From Sphingobacteriaceae bacterium (GTDB lineage: Bacteria; Bacteroidota; Bacteroidia; B-17B0; Aurantibacillaceae), in contig CANKBS010000008.1 in the NCBI GenBank assembly GCA_947480015.1, forward strand, positions 47,417 to 111,416: 64,000 bases of DNA, read 5' to 3'. The notes beneath the pieces are model-generated. The model was not told the DNA's origin, did no database searches, and saw nothing but the letters and a program-made list of their open reading frames with translations. Position numbers and translations under genes: made by a program. Within the stretch, counting starts at the first letter, position 1. Every line of letters starts with the position of its first letter. Below, in pieces: positions 34,486 to 43,481 of this stretch.

Positions 34486-36108
34486 ATGAACAAATTAACC
34501 ATTCTTCTAATATTTATTTCCTTTTTTGGATTTTCACAAAAAGAAAAAAAGGGCAACGTTTTTACAAATACCGGTGATGCTGCCAAAATGTTTACATCAA
34601 AACAAAAACTTTATGGTGGTGAATTTTTAGCCGCCCTCAATGGTTTTCGTGAGGTTGAAAAAAATAATCCCAAAGACGCATCGGTGAAATATTATGTTGG
34701 CCAAAGTTATTTTGGTTTAAAACAATATGACAATGCAAAAGAAAGTTTGCTTAAGGCACTTGAAATTAATGTGGGCATTAAACCCGAAACCCACTTACTG
34801 CTGGGTAAAATTTATCAGATTGAAGAAAATTTTGATACGGCCATTGCCGAATTCACGCTTTTTAAAAATGCAGCCATTGGCGATAAAGAATCGAACGAAG
34901 ACGCCGACATGTTTTTAAGTCAGTGCCAAACCGCAAAATCACAAATTGCAAATCCTATAAATGTCATTGTCACAAATCTCGGCGCCGAAATTAACAGTAA
35001 GTATGACGATAAAAACCCTTGTGTAACGGCCGATGCCAGCAGACTCGTATTCACCACCCGTCGTCCAGAAACCACCAATTCGGAAGTGGATGTTGAAGGT
35101 GACGGGAAATACTTTGAGAATATTTTTATTGCCTACTACGATACGGCACTAAAAAAATACACCAATGCTGCCGGGGTTAGTAATTCCATCAATACCAAAG
35201 CACATGATGCATGCACCAGTATTTCGCCCGATGGCAAACAAATTTTTATTTACTACAACGACTTAAAAGACAAAGCCAAACGTGGTGGAAACATTTTTGT
35301 AAGTAAATACGGCAATGGAAAATGGAAAGATCCTGAAACCCTTGGCAAACCTATTAACTCAAGTTATTGGGAAGGTGGCGTTTGTGTATCACCGGATGGA
35401 AAAAAGTACTTTTTTACCAGCGAACGTGAAGGTGGTTTTGGCGGCAGCGACATTTGGATGGTGGAAAAACTCAATAAAACCGATTGGGGTAAACCCCTTA
35501 ATCTTGGTCCGGAAATTAATTCCACTTACGACGAAGGCGGCATGTATTTAGCGCCGGACGGCAAAACCCTATTCTTTTGCAGCAATGGTGCAAAAAGTAT
35601 GGGTGGCTACGATGTGTTTAAAACCGTTTATGAGAATGGTAAATGGACTACGCCATCCAACCTGGGTTACCCCATCAACAGCACCGCAAATGAAGGACAG
35701 TTAAGTGTTAGCGCCGATGCTCGTTTTGCCTACATTTCAAGTAACCGCAAAGGTGGTTTGGGAGAAACGGATATTTATAAAATTGATTTGCAGGATTACG
35801 CTATTTTAGAAAAAGACGGAAAAAAACAAACAAGCAATGGGTTAAGTATTTTAAAGGGAACTGTGCGCGATGGCTTTGAAGGATATGGGATTCAAGATGT
35901 TGAAGTGATTTTAAAAGATGAACAAAACCAACCTGTCGGAAACACCTTAACCAATGAAAACGGTGAGTACTTTTTTACTTTACAAGGGGGTAATTTTACC
36001 ATCCAAATTAAAAAGAAAGGCTTTACCGAAATAAGCGAAACCATTGAATTAGGAAAGAGTACAAAACAAACTGTAATTGTTGAAAAAGGTTATCTATTGA
36101 AAAAATAA
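34486..36108 (+). CDS. PorE-like periplasmic protein: TPR, WD40-like propeller and carboxypeptidase-regulatory-like domain
   Basis: 540 residues. After a signal peptide (MNKLTILLIFISFFGFSQ) come TPR repeats (about 40-145: VKYYVGQSYFGLKQYDNAKESLLKAL, THLLLGKIYQIEENFDTAIAEF), then PD40/WD40-like propeller blades (SPDGKQIFIYYND, SPDGKKYFFTSEREGGFGGSDIWMVEK, APDGKTLFFCSNGAKSMGGYDVFKT), and a carboxypeptidase-regulatory-like beta-sandwich (LKGTVRDGFEGYGIQDVEVILKDEQNQPVGNTLTNENGEYFF). The order matches PorE and related T9SS proteins, but the OmpA-like peptidoglycan-binding domain that normally ends them is absent: the protein stops just after the sandwich. It may act with the T9SS or be a shortened paralogue. 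Confidence 0.8.
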   Translation: MNKLTILLIFISFFGFSQKEKKGNVFTNTGDAAKMFTSKQKLYGGEFLAALNGFREVEKNNPKDASVKYYVGQSYFGLKQYDNAKESLLKALEINVGIKPETHLLLGKIYQIEENFDTAIAEFTLFKNAAIGDKESNEDADMFLSQCQTAKSQIANPINVIVTNLGAEINSKYDDKNPCVTADASRLVFTTRRPETTNSEVDVEGDGKYFENIFIAYYDTALKKYTNAAGVSNSINTKAHDACTSISPDGKQIFIYYNDLKDKAKRGGNIFVSKYGNGKWKDPETLGKPINSSYWEGGVCVSPDGKKYFFTSEREGGFGGSDIWMVEKLNKTDWGKPLNLGPEINSTYDEGGMYLAPDGKTLFFCSNGAKSMGGYDVFKTVYENGKWTTPSNLGYPINSTANEGQLSVSADARFAYISSNRKGGLGETDIYKIDLQDYAILEKDGKKQTSNGLSILKGTVRDGFEGYGIQDVEVILKDEQNQPVGNTLTNENGEYFFTLQGGNFTIQIKKKGFTEISETIELGKSTKQTVIVEKGYLLKK

Positions 36109-36225
36109 AGCTTGCATTGGAAGGAATCTAAACTTTTAAGGCTTTGAAGCGTTAATTTATTCAAAAGCCTCTAAATTCTAACATTGCTTGTGTTTATTTA
36201 ATGAATTTAGTGACTTAAATAATTT

Positions 36226-36233
36226 TATCTTTG
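36226..36233 (+). promoter_or_regulatory. Putative -7 box of dxs
   Basis: TATCTTTG matches TAnnTTTG and ends 5 bases before the ATG at 36239. If real, transcription would begin about at the start codon, and it lies inside the longer upstream frame, which argues for the 36239 start. Confidence 0.4.
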
Positions 36234-36238
36234 TATCA

Positions 36239-38209
36239 ATGGAAATTGTTAAGGGTTCAGGTTTTATTCCTGGCGACTTGCTCGCCAAAATAAATTCTCC
36301 GGCCGATCTAAAACTTCTTCGTGAAGATCAGTTGGAACAGGTAAGTTCAGAATTAAGACAATACATCATTGATCTGGTTTCGGTGAAGGGTGGGCACTTT
36401 GGTGCCTCGCTGGGTGTTGTTGAACTTACCGTTGCCTTGCATTTTATTTTTAATACACCTTACGATCAACTGGTTTGGGATGTAGGCCATCAGGCATACG
36501 GACATAAAATACTAACCGGTCGTCGCGATAATTTTCATACCAATCGTGTATACAAAGGATTGAGTGGTTTTCCGAAAAGAAGTGAAAGCGAATACGATAC
36601 CTTTGGGGTTGGACACTCCTCTACTTCTATTAGCGCGGCTTTAGGCATGGCCGTTGCCAGTAAATACAATAAACTTGAAAACAAACAACACATTGCAGTT
36701 ATTGGTGATGGGGCTATGACAGCAGGACTAGCCTTTGAAGGCCTTAACCATGCCGGTGTTGAAAATGCCAACTTGCTGGTTGTGCTTAATGATAATTGTA
36801 TGAGCATCGACCCCAATGTTGGTGCTTTAAAAGAATATTTAACCGATATAACCACATCGCATACTTACAATAAAGCCAAAGATAAAGTTTGGGAACTTTT
36901 AGGTAAGATCAGCAAATTTGGTCCCAACGCCCAAGAGATTGCAAGCAAAGTTGAAAACGCCGTTAAAACAAGTTTATTAAAACAAAGTAATTTATTCGAA
37001 TCTTTAAAATTCCGCTACTTCGGTCCGGTTGATGGCCACGATGTGGTGCGCCTTACAAAAGTATTGGCCGATTTAAAAGATATTCCCGGCCCAAAATTAT
37101 TACACATCCTAACTAAAAAAGGAAAGGGTTATAAATTTAGTGAAGAAGGCAATGAAACGGTTTGGCACTCTCCGGGTTTGTTTAATAAAGAAACCGGCGA
37201 GATTATAAAAGTTATTCCTAAAACACCTCAACCTCCAAAATATCAGGATGTATTTGGCCATACCATTGTTGAGCTTGCCGAAAAAAATCTAAAAATCACA
37301 GGTATTACGCCGGCAATGCCATCGGGTTGTTCACTCAACATCATGATGAAAGCCATGCCAGACAGGGCTTTCGATGTGGGTATTGCCGAACAGCATGCGG
37401 TTACTTTTAGTGCCGGAATGGCCACTCAAGGTTTGGTGCCTTTTTGTAATATATATTCGTCCTTTATGCAACGTGCCTACGATCAGGTTTTACACGACGT
37501 TGCTTTGCAAAATTTAAAAGTTATTTTTTGTTTAGATCGCGGCGGATTAGCCGGAGCTGATGGTCCTACCCATCACGGGGCTTATGATTTGGCTTTTTTC
37601 AGATGTATTCCCAACATGGTTGTGAGTGCACCCATGAATGAAGAAGAGTTGCGCAATTTAATGTACACGGCTCAACTCGATGAAGTAAAAGGACCTTTTA
37701 GTATTCGTTACCCACGTGGAAATGGGGTGATGGTTAATTGGAAAACACCATTTGCCAAAATTGAAATTGGTAAAGGTCGAAAAGTGAAAGAAGGAAAAGA
37801 AGTGGCAATTTTATCTATTGGTCACCCGGGTAATTTGGTTAGCAAAGCTCTTGAACAGTTAATAGAAAAAGGCATTGAACCGGCGCATTACGACATGCGT
37901 TTTGTGAAACCTATTGATGAAGACTTGTTGCATGACGTTTTTACAAAATTTGATAAAGTAATTACCGTTGAAGACGGTTGTATTATAGGTGGCATGGGAA
38001 GTGCGGTACTTGAATTTATGGCCGACCATTACTACAGCGCCAAAGTAATGCGATTAGGGATTCCTGATAAATTTATTGAGCACGGCGAACAAATGGAGTT
38101 ATATACCGAATGCGGATTCTCTCCTGACAAAATAGTAGAAACGGTTGAGGAAATTCTGAAAGAAAAAAAACACAGCAATCATAAAACAATTGGCAAAAAA
38201 CAAGCTTAA
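36239..38209 (+). CDS. dxs: 1-deoxy-D-xylulose-5-phosphate synthase
   Basis: 656 residues from the Met of MEIVKGSGFIPGDLLAKI. The frame is open 17 codons further (to 36188), but those residues (MCLFNEFSDLNNFIFVS) do not resemble the family. Visible motifs: GHFGASLGVVELTVALHF, WDVGHQAYGHKILTGR, the ThDP motif GDGAMTAGLAFEGLNHAG...NDNCMS, RYFGPVDGHDVVRL, DVGIAEQHAVTFSAGMA and DRGGLAGADGPTHHGAYDL. It condenses pyruvate and glyceraldehyde 3-phosphate in the first step of the MEP isoprenoid pathway. An SRPBCC gene follows after 8 bases. Confidence 0.96.
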   Translation: MEIVKGSGFIPGDLLAKINSPADLKLLREDQLEQVSSELRQYIIDLVSVKGGHFGASLGVVELTVALHFIFNTPYDQLVWDVGHQAYGHKILTGRRDNFHTNRVYKGLSGFPKRSESEYDTFGVGHSSTSISAALGMAVASKYNKLENKQHIAVIGDGAMTAGLAFEGLNHAGVENANLLVVLNDNCMSIDPNVGALKEYLTDITTSHTYNKAKDKVWELLGKISKFGPNAQEIASKVENAVKTSLLKQSNLFESLKFRYFGPVDGHDVVRLTKVLADLKDIPGPKLLHILTKKGKGYKFSEEGNETVWHSPGLFNKETGEIIKVIPKTPQPPKYQDVFGHTIVELAEKNLKITGITPAMPSGCSLNIMMKAMPDRAFDVGIAEQHAVTFSAGMATQGLVPFCNIYSSFMQRAYDQVLHDVALQNLKVIFCLDRGGLAGADGPTHHGAYDLAFFRCIPNMVVSAPMNEEELRNLMYTAQLDEVKGPFSIRYPRGNGVMVNWKTPFAKIEIGKGRKVKEGKEVAILSIGHPGNLVSKALEQLIEKGIEPAHYDMRFVKPIDEDLLHDVFTKFDKVITVEDGCIIGGMGSAVLEFMADHYYSAKVMRLGIPDKFIEHGEQMELYTECGFSPDKIVETVEEILKEKKHSNHKTIGKKQA

Positions 38210-38217
38210 TCATTCAG

Positions 38218-38610
38218 GTGGAAAAATTTAAAGTATCGGTCAAATTACATTGCACTGCCAAAGAGGTTTTTACCGGTTGGCTTAACAATAAAATTCATGC
38301 CGAGTTTACGGGAGGTTCTAATGCGACAACAAGTCCAAATGAAGGCGGCCATTTTACTGCTTGGGATGGCTATATCAGAGGCAGCAATGTGGATATTTTT
38401 CCATATAAAAAAATCATCCAAAAATGGCGTACTACCGAATTTGCTGATTCCGATGAGGATTCGATTGTTGAATTGTTTTTCACTTATAAAGACGATCATA
38501 CCCTAGTTACCATCACCCATAGCAATATCCCCGACGGTCAAGGCGAACAATACAAAAAAGGTTGGAAGGATCATTATTTTTCCTTCATGAAAAAACATTA
38601 CGAGAAATGA
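38218..38610 (+). CDS. SRPBCC-domain protein (AHSA1-like)
   Basis: 130 residues starting with GTG, chosen because MEKFKVSVKLHCTAKEVFTGWLNNKIHAEF matches the typical start of the START/AHSA1 group and no ATG is in place. Further matches are GGHFTAWDGYIRGSNVDIFPYKKIIQKWRTTEF, SIVELFFTYKDDHTLVTITHSNIP and the late KKGWKDHYFSFMKKHY. The fold forms a hydrophobic cup for small ligands; function unknown. It begins 8 bases after the dxs stop, so it is probably co-transcribed with dxs. Confidence 0.85.
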   Translation: MEKFKVSVKLHCTAKEVFTGWLNNKIHAEFTGGSNATTSPNEGGHFTAWDGYIRGSNVDIFPYKKIIQKWRTTEFADSDEDSIVELFFTYKDDHTLVTITHSNIPDGQGEQYKKGWKDHYFSFMKKHYEK

Positions 38611-38639
38611 TTTTTAGCATTTTTTGTTTTTAAGAAAAA

Positions 38640-38655
38640 AATCCTGCGCGTAGGA
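38640..38655. repeat. Short inverted repeat upstream of the histidine kinase
   Basis: ATCCT-GCGCGT-AGGAT, a 5-bp stem 73 bases before the kinase ATG. A longer relative, TCCTACA-TTTAT-TGTAGGA, lies after the response regulator at 43268-43286. No T-tract. It may be an operator; this is only a positional guess. Confidence 0.3.
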
Positions 38656-38728
38656 TAGCTATTATTTTTAGTTTAGAACTCCGGCTTCACTATTTCAGAC
38701 TCGTAAAAATTAGGTACATTTACTTCAA

Positions 38729-41700
38729 ATGAACCCTTTACAAATTACCCGAATTAGAATTTTAGTAGTTAGTGCTTTCACTTTGATATTAGGTGTGCAT
38801 GTATGCAGTTCATGGCTCTTTAATCTTCAATCACTCATTCAATTCTATTCACAAGGCAATTTTATTAAATTTAATTCCGGCTTCTTATTTATTTTATTAG
38901 CCCTTTGCCTGTATTTTTCATTGAATCAAATTCACAAATTAACAGTCTTTTTTGGCCTCCTAGTTTTCCTTTTTGCGTTTTTAACCTTTATGCAAGACCT
39001 CTTGAATGTTGATTTAGGCATTGATCAATTATTTGTAAAGGAATCACGCCAGAGTCCTTATTCATACGTCATTGCAGGGCGTATGGCCATGGTTAGTTCA
39101 TTTTGTTTTAGCTTAATGGGCCTAGCCATACTACTTCGATGCAGTAAAAACAGCAAGCTAACCCTACTCTCACAATACCTTTTTCATGGTGTAAGTTTAA
39201 TATCTTTTGTAATCTTAATTGGCTATTTATTTAATTCAAGTCCATTGTATCAATGGAGTGATGAATCCGCCATTCCACCCTTGGCAGCGTTCCTCTTTTT
39301 CATTTTATCCCTTTCTTACGCTTTTTTAAATCGCAGAAGTGGCATCTTTTCAGTGTTTACCGGTAACTATTTAGGCAGTGTGATGGCGAAACGATTGTTA
39401 CCGGCCATGCTCATTTCCTTAATAAGTATTAGCTACATCATTCATTTGGCCTATAAAAAAGAATTCATAGCCTTAGATATGGCTTTAGCACTCTGTATCA
39501 TTGCCTTTTGTATAGTATGCTTGGCATTAGTATGGTTCACTTCTAATCTGTTAAATAAAAACGATTATAAAAGAAAACACACACAAAAAATAGTTGGTGT
39601 TTTAAACAAAGAATTTGAAACACGTTTGTTTGATCGCACCTCCGAACTACAAGGCTCCTTTAAAGAATTACAGGAACAGAAAGAATTATTTTTTGGACTA
39701 TTCAGGAGTGGTCCGGTTGCCAAAGCCTTGGCAAATATAAAAACCGGTATCATGCTTGATTGTAGTGATGCATATTTAAATTTATTTGGCTTTCAACGAG
39801 AAGACATTGTTGGCAAAACCGCCATCGAATCGGGCATTACTGCCGATGAAAATTTACGAGAGGAAATTTTAGGGCAAATTAAAGACCGCGGGTCGGCAAT
39901 TATCAAAGACTATCAATTGCGGAAAAAAAACGGTGAGCTTATTTGGGTCACCGCATATGTAAACATCATTAGTATTAATAATGAAGACCACTTACTCAGT
40001 ACCATGTTGGATGTAACGGATCGTAAAAAGATAGAAGATAATTACCGTTATATTTTACAAAACGCATCCGACATTATTTATACTACCGATAAGTATGGTA
40101 ATTTTGAATTTATTAACGAATCCATACAAAAACTAACCGGTTTTGCTGCCAATGAGCTAATTGGCAAACATTTTACTTACATCATCCACAAAGATTTTAA
40201 ACGTGACGCCTTGCAATTTTACCTCGAACAATACAAACAAAATAAAGAGAGCTCCTATTTTGAATGTAAGCTCGTTAATAAAGATTTTCGCGAAAAGTGG
40301 ATTGGACAAAATGTAAAAATAAGAACGAATAATCAAAATGAATACATTGGATTTCATGCAGTAGCCCGCGAAATAACGGAACGTAAAAACCTTGAACTCG
40401 ACCTTCAAATAAAAAACGAGCGACTCACAGAAGCGATGCAAATAGGTAAGTTCGGCTATTTTGAGCAAGAGTTAATTACAAATAAAATTACACGCTCAAA
40501 AGAACTTTACGACATTTTTGAATTAGATGGAGAAGCCGCGATTATTGACATTGATTCGTTTAATACCTTTATTATGCCCGAATATAGAGAGGCATTTAAT
40601 AAACACTTTGAAGAACTTACTGTTTTAAAAAAACCAAGCAACATCGAATTTCAAATAAAAACCGGAAAAGGAAATTTAAAATTTGTATCCAGTAGTGCAC
40701 GACCAATTCTCGATAGGAATGGGAAAGTTGAATTAATACGCGGCACGACACAAGACATTACCTTAAGAAAACAAAGTGAAATTGAATTAATTAAAGCCAA
40801 AGAATTATCGGAAGCATCGGTTAAAATTAAGGATCATTTTTTAACCAACATGACCCATGAAATTAGAACCCCAATGAATGCCATTCTTGGTTTTTCAGGC
40901 ATATTAAGCGAATCGCCTTTAAATCCAAAACAAAAAGAATGGTTAAAAACCATCATTTCTTCGGGTGAAAATTTACTGGTGATTTTGAATGATTTACTCG
41001 ATTTTTCTAAAATTGAAGCAGGTATGATTCAGATTGAAAACATTCCTCTAGCCCTTAATCAACAACTTCATAATTTTTTAACCTTAAGCGAACTGAAAGC
41101 ACTTGAAAAAGGCCTCGATTTAAGTCTCGAAATTATGGAGCCCTTACCCGATTTGGTATATAGCGACCCTGTGCGCTTGCAACAAATTTTCATGAATTTA
41201 CTCAGCAATGCCATTAAATTTACCGAAAAGGGTTTTGTGCGCTTATCCACCCATGTCATGAAGGAAAGTGAAAATGAAGTGCTCATCGAATTTCGAGTAA
41301 TGGATACTGGAATCGGCATTTCAAAAGAACAACGCGATCATGTCTTTGAACGGTTTACGCAGGCCTCTTCCGATACCACCCGTATGTTTGGTGGCACCGG
41401 ATTAGGATTAAGTATTGTTAAAGAACTTTGTTTATTACTGAACGGAACAATAGAACTGTTAAGTAAACCGGGTAAGGGCTCTGAATTTATTATCACCCTT
41501 CCATTCACTAAGTGCACGCCGGTACAAATTGAAGATTACAAAAAACAATTACTCCATAACGGCAAAGAAGACAATTTACAATTAGATTCGCTACACATTT
41601 TATTGGTTGAAGACAATCGCATTAATCAGCAGTTTGTAATAGCCTTAATGGAAGAGTTTGGATTTGTAACCACGATTGCAAACAATGGAAAAGAAGCCAT

Positions 41701-42346
41701 TGAACAACTCATGAGCCAACGTTTCGATCTTATTTTAATGGATGTTCAAATGCCCCTTATGGATGGCTTTGAGGCAACGCGGGTTATCCGCTCGGAACTT
41801 TCCTTACAAACCCCTATCATAGCCGTAACAGCCAATGCGGCCAATAATGAAAAAGACAAGTGTATAACAAGCGGTATGAACGATTACATTGCCAAACCAC
41901 TTGTGCCCGGAGAATTATATTTAAAAATAAAAACTTTATTACCCGGAAAATTAATCGACAAACAAAACCACGCGCGTTTTCATCATACAATTTCTAAAAT
42001 AGACGAAACTGTTTTTGATTTGGCTGCCTTTATCGAGAAATTAAATGGCGACAAGGAAGTGTTTCATGAATTAATTACCATCTTTTTAGAAGATACCCCG
42101 ATAGATTTTAAGAAACTTGAATCGGCCATTGCTGAAGAATCGTATCTTTTAATTGAACAAATTTCACACAAACTCTATTCGTCATTCACGATTATGTGTG
42201 TAACAGGTGCTGCAAAAATTTTAAAAGAAATGGAACAAGATGCTGAAAATAAAATGGCAATAGCCGATATAAAAGAAAAATTTATAAGCCTGTATGCCAT
42301 TTATGACAGGGTAAAAAAGGATCTTATCAAATTACAATATTATTAG
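38729..42346 (+). CDS. Membrane-bound hybrid sensor histidine kinase with PAS, receiver and HPt domains
   Basis: 1205 residues. The first 270 or so carry about eight hydrophobic segments (a MASE-like membrane sensor), then a short coiled linker and three PAS domains (about 320-435, 440-550 and 555-680, with ITERKNLELD and ITLRKQSEIEL as PAC ends). HisKA has MTHEIRTPMN with His710; the HATPase domain shows NLLSNAIKFTEKG, DTGIGISKEQRD and FGGTGLGLSIVKEL. A receiver follows with LLVEDNRINQQ and Asp1005 in ILMDVQMPLMDG, then an HPt domain with His1147 (QISHKLYSSF). It can run a full internal phosphorelay. A LytTR response regulator starts 29 bases after it and is the likely output. Confidence 0.94.
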   Translation: MNPLQITRIRILVVSAFTLILGVHVCSSWLFNLQSLIQFYSQGNFIKFNSGFLFILLALCLYFSLNQIHKLTVFFGLLVFLFAFLTFMQDLLNVDLGIDQLFVKESRQSPYSYVIAGRMAMVSSFCFSLMGLAILLRCSKNSKLTLLSQYLFHGVSLISFVILIGYLFNSSPLYQWSDESAIPPLAAFLFFILSLSYAFLNRRSGIFSVFTGNYLGSVMAKRLLPAMLISLISISYIIHLAYKKEFIALDMALALCIIAFCIVCLALVWFTSNLLNKNDYKRKHTQKIVGVLNKEFETRLFDRTSELQGSFKELQEQKELFFGLFRSGPVAKALANIKTGIMLDCSDAYLNLFGFQREDIVGKTAIESGITADENLREEILGQIKDRGSAIIKDYQLRKKNGELIWVTAYVNIISINNEDHLLSTMLDVTDRKKIEDNYRYILQNASDIIYTTDKYGNFEFINESIQKLTGFAANELIGKHFTYIIHKDFKRDALQFYLEQYKQNKESSYFECKLVNKDFREKWIGQNVKIRTNNQNEYIGFHAVAREITERKNLELDLQIKNERLTEAMQIGKFGYFEQELITNKITRSKELYDIFELDGEAAIIDIDSFNTFIMPEYREAFNKHFEELTVLKKPSNIEFQIKTGKGNLKFVSSSARPILDRNGKVELIRGTTQDITLRKQSEIELIKAKELSEASVKIKDHFLTNMTHEIRTPMNAILGFSGILSESPLNPKQKEWLKTIISSGENLLVILNDLLDFSKIEAGMIQIENIPLALNQQLHNFLTLSELKALEKGLDLSLEIMEPLPDLVYSDPVRLQQIFMNLLSNAIKFTEKGFVRLSTHVMKESENEVLIEFRVMDTGIGISKEQRDHVFERFTQASSDTTRMFGGTGLGLSIVKELCLLLNGTIELLSKPGKGSEFIITLPFTKCTPVQIEDYKKQLLHNGKEDNLQLDSLHILLVEDNRINQQFVIALMEEFGFVTTIANNGKEAIEQLMSQRFDLILMDVQMPLMDGFEATRVIRSELSLQTPIIAVTANAANNEKDKCITSGMNDYIAKPLVPGELYLKIKTLLPGKLIDKQNHARFHHTISKIDETVFDLAAFIEKLNGDKEVFHELITIFLEDTPIDFKKLESAIAEESYLLIEQISHKLYSSFTIMCVTGAAKILKEMEQDAENKMAIADIKEKFISLYAIYDRVKKDLIKLQYY

Positions 42347-42375
42347 TATTTTTAATTTCATAATAATTCCGTTTT

Positions 42376-43065
42376 ATGAATTGCATCATTGTTGACGATA
42401 ACAAACTAGAACGTGCCATGTTGAAACACATGACCTCTTCTATGGACTTTATTAAGATTTCAGGCGAATGCGAAAATATAGTGCAGGTTATTGAACTACT
42501 CGATAAAGAAAAAATTGATCTTGTATTGCTGGATGTTGAAATGCCGGAAATGTCTGGTATTGACTTTTTAAAAAACATTTCAAGACGTCCGCTTGTGATT
42601 TTAATTACTGCTAAGCCACGTTACGCCGTTGATGCCTTTGAACACAACGTGGTGGATTTTATTGTGAAGCCTGTAAAACAAGATCGTTTGCTCAAAGCCT
42701 TGTTACGTGCTAAAGAAATACTCGAAAGCAATCATTCAATACTCGAAACATCCAAAGAATATTTTTTTATTAAAGAAAAAGGCGCTCACTTTAAGGTGCT
42801 TTTTACGGATATTCTATATTTACAAGCACTGGGTGACTATGTAAATATATACACGGCCACTAAAAAATACACCATTAATTACACCTTGGGCGCTATTGAA
42901 AGTGAGTTACCGGCAAACAAATTTATGCGGGTTCACCGGTCTTATATTGCAGCCATAGATAAAATTGATTCTGTTGAGGAAGGAACCGCTTACATCAACC
43001 AACAACCCATACCGGTTTCAAGTGCCCAAAAAGCCATTCTTCATAAATTATTGAACTTACTTTAG
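42376..43065 (+). CDS. LytTR-family response regulator
   Basis: 229 residues. The receiver domain has the acidic pair in IIVDDNK and the phospho-acceptor Asp53 in LVLLDVEMPEMSG, plus ITAKPRYAVDAFEHNVVDFIVKPV. The C-terminal LytTR DNA-binding domain has FIKEKGAHFKVLFTDILYLQALGDYVNIYTATKKY and FMRVHRSYIAAIDKID. It is 29 bases downstream of the hybrid kinase, so the pair almost certainly forms one system with the kinase's HPt domain as phosphodonor. The giant surface protein gene that starts 417 bases later may be a target, but nothing shows this directly. Confidence 0.95.
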   Translation: MNCIIVDDNKLERAMLKHMTSSMDFIKISGECENIVQVIELLDKEKIDLVLLDVEMPEMSGIDFLKNISRRPLVILITAKPRYAVDAFEHNVVDFIVKPVKQDRLLKALLRAKEILESNHSILETSKEYFFIKEKGAHFKVLFTDILYLQALGDYVNIYTATKKYTINYTLGAIESELPANKFMRVHRSYIAAIDKIDSVEEGTAYINQQPIPVSSAQKAILHKLLNLL

Positions 43066-43481
43066 GTTCCGTCGCTCTTGTCTACAACACTCTGTTTTTG
43101 TGGAAACGATTCCGATCATTAGGCTGTTTTCCATTTTATGGAATTTTAACACTACCCATTCAAACGCGCCGCATATATTTGATAAGTTTATATGGGCGAG
43201 TTACTAAACCGATTCAACCCCCATTTTGTACTGCCAAACGATTTTCTTAAATTCGCTGAATGCTTTATCCTACATTTATTGTAGGAAATAGTGCGTGAAG
43301 CTGGAAAAGGATAATGGGTTTTGTTAAATTGTTGAATTGATGCCTATAATTTGACCTAAAAATTTTTAGTTTTTTATTTTGGCATGGTTTTAGTTTTTAC
43401 AAACTAATAAGGGTGAACAACCGCGACACTAAAATGATATTTTTTAAAACAAAACAATAAAAGCACCTTCTAACAATAAAT
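43066..43481. other. 416-base intergenic region between the LytTR regulator and the giant T9SS protein
   Basis: No ORF or RNA gene is recognisable. It contains one good inverted repeat, TCCTACA-TTTAT-TGTAGGA (43268-43286), and a weaker one, CATATA...TATATG (about 43173-43196). It is unusually long for this window and AT-rich near the start codon, so it probably carries the regulatory sequence of the following gene. Confidence 0.4.

Noticed and set aside
36188..36238. Longer dxs start (17 extra codons)
   Set aside because: The extra residues do not resemble the family and contain a promoter-like TATCTTTG; the Met at 36239 begins the conserved sequence.
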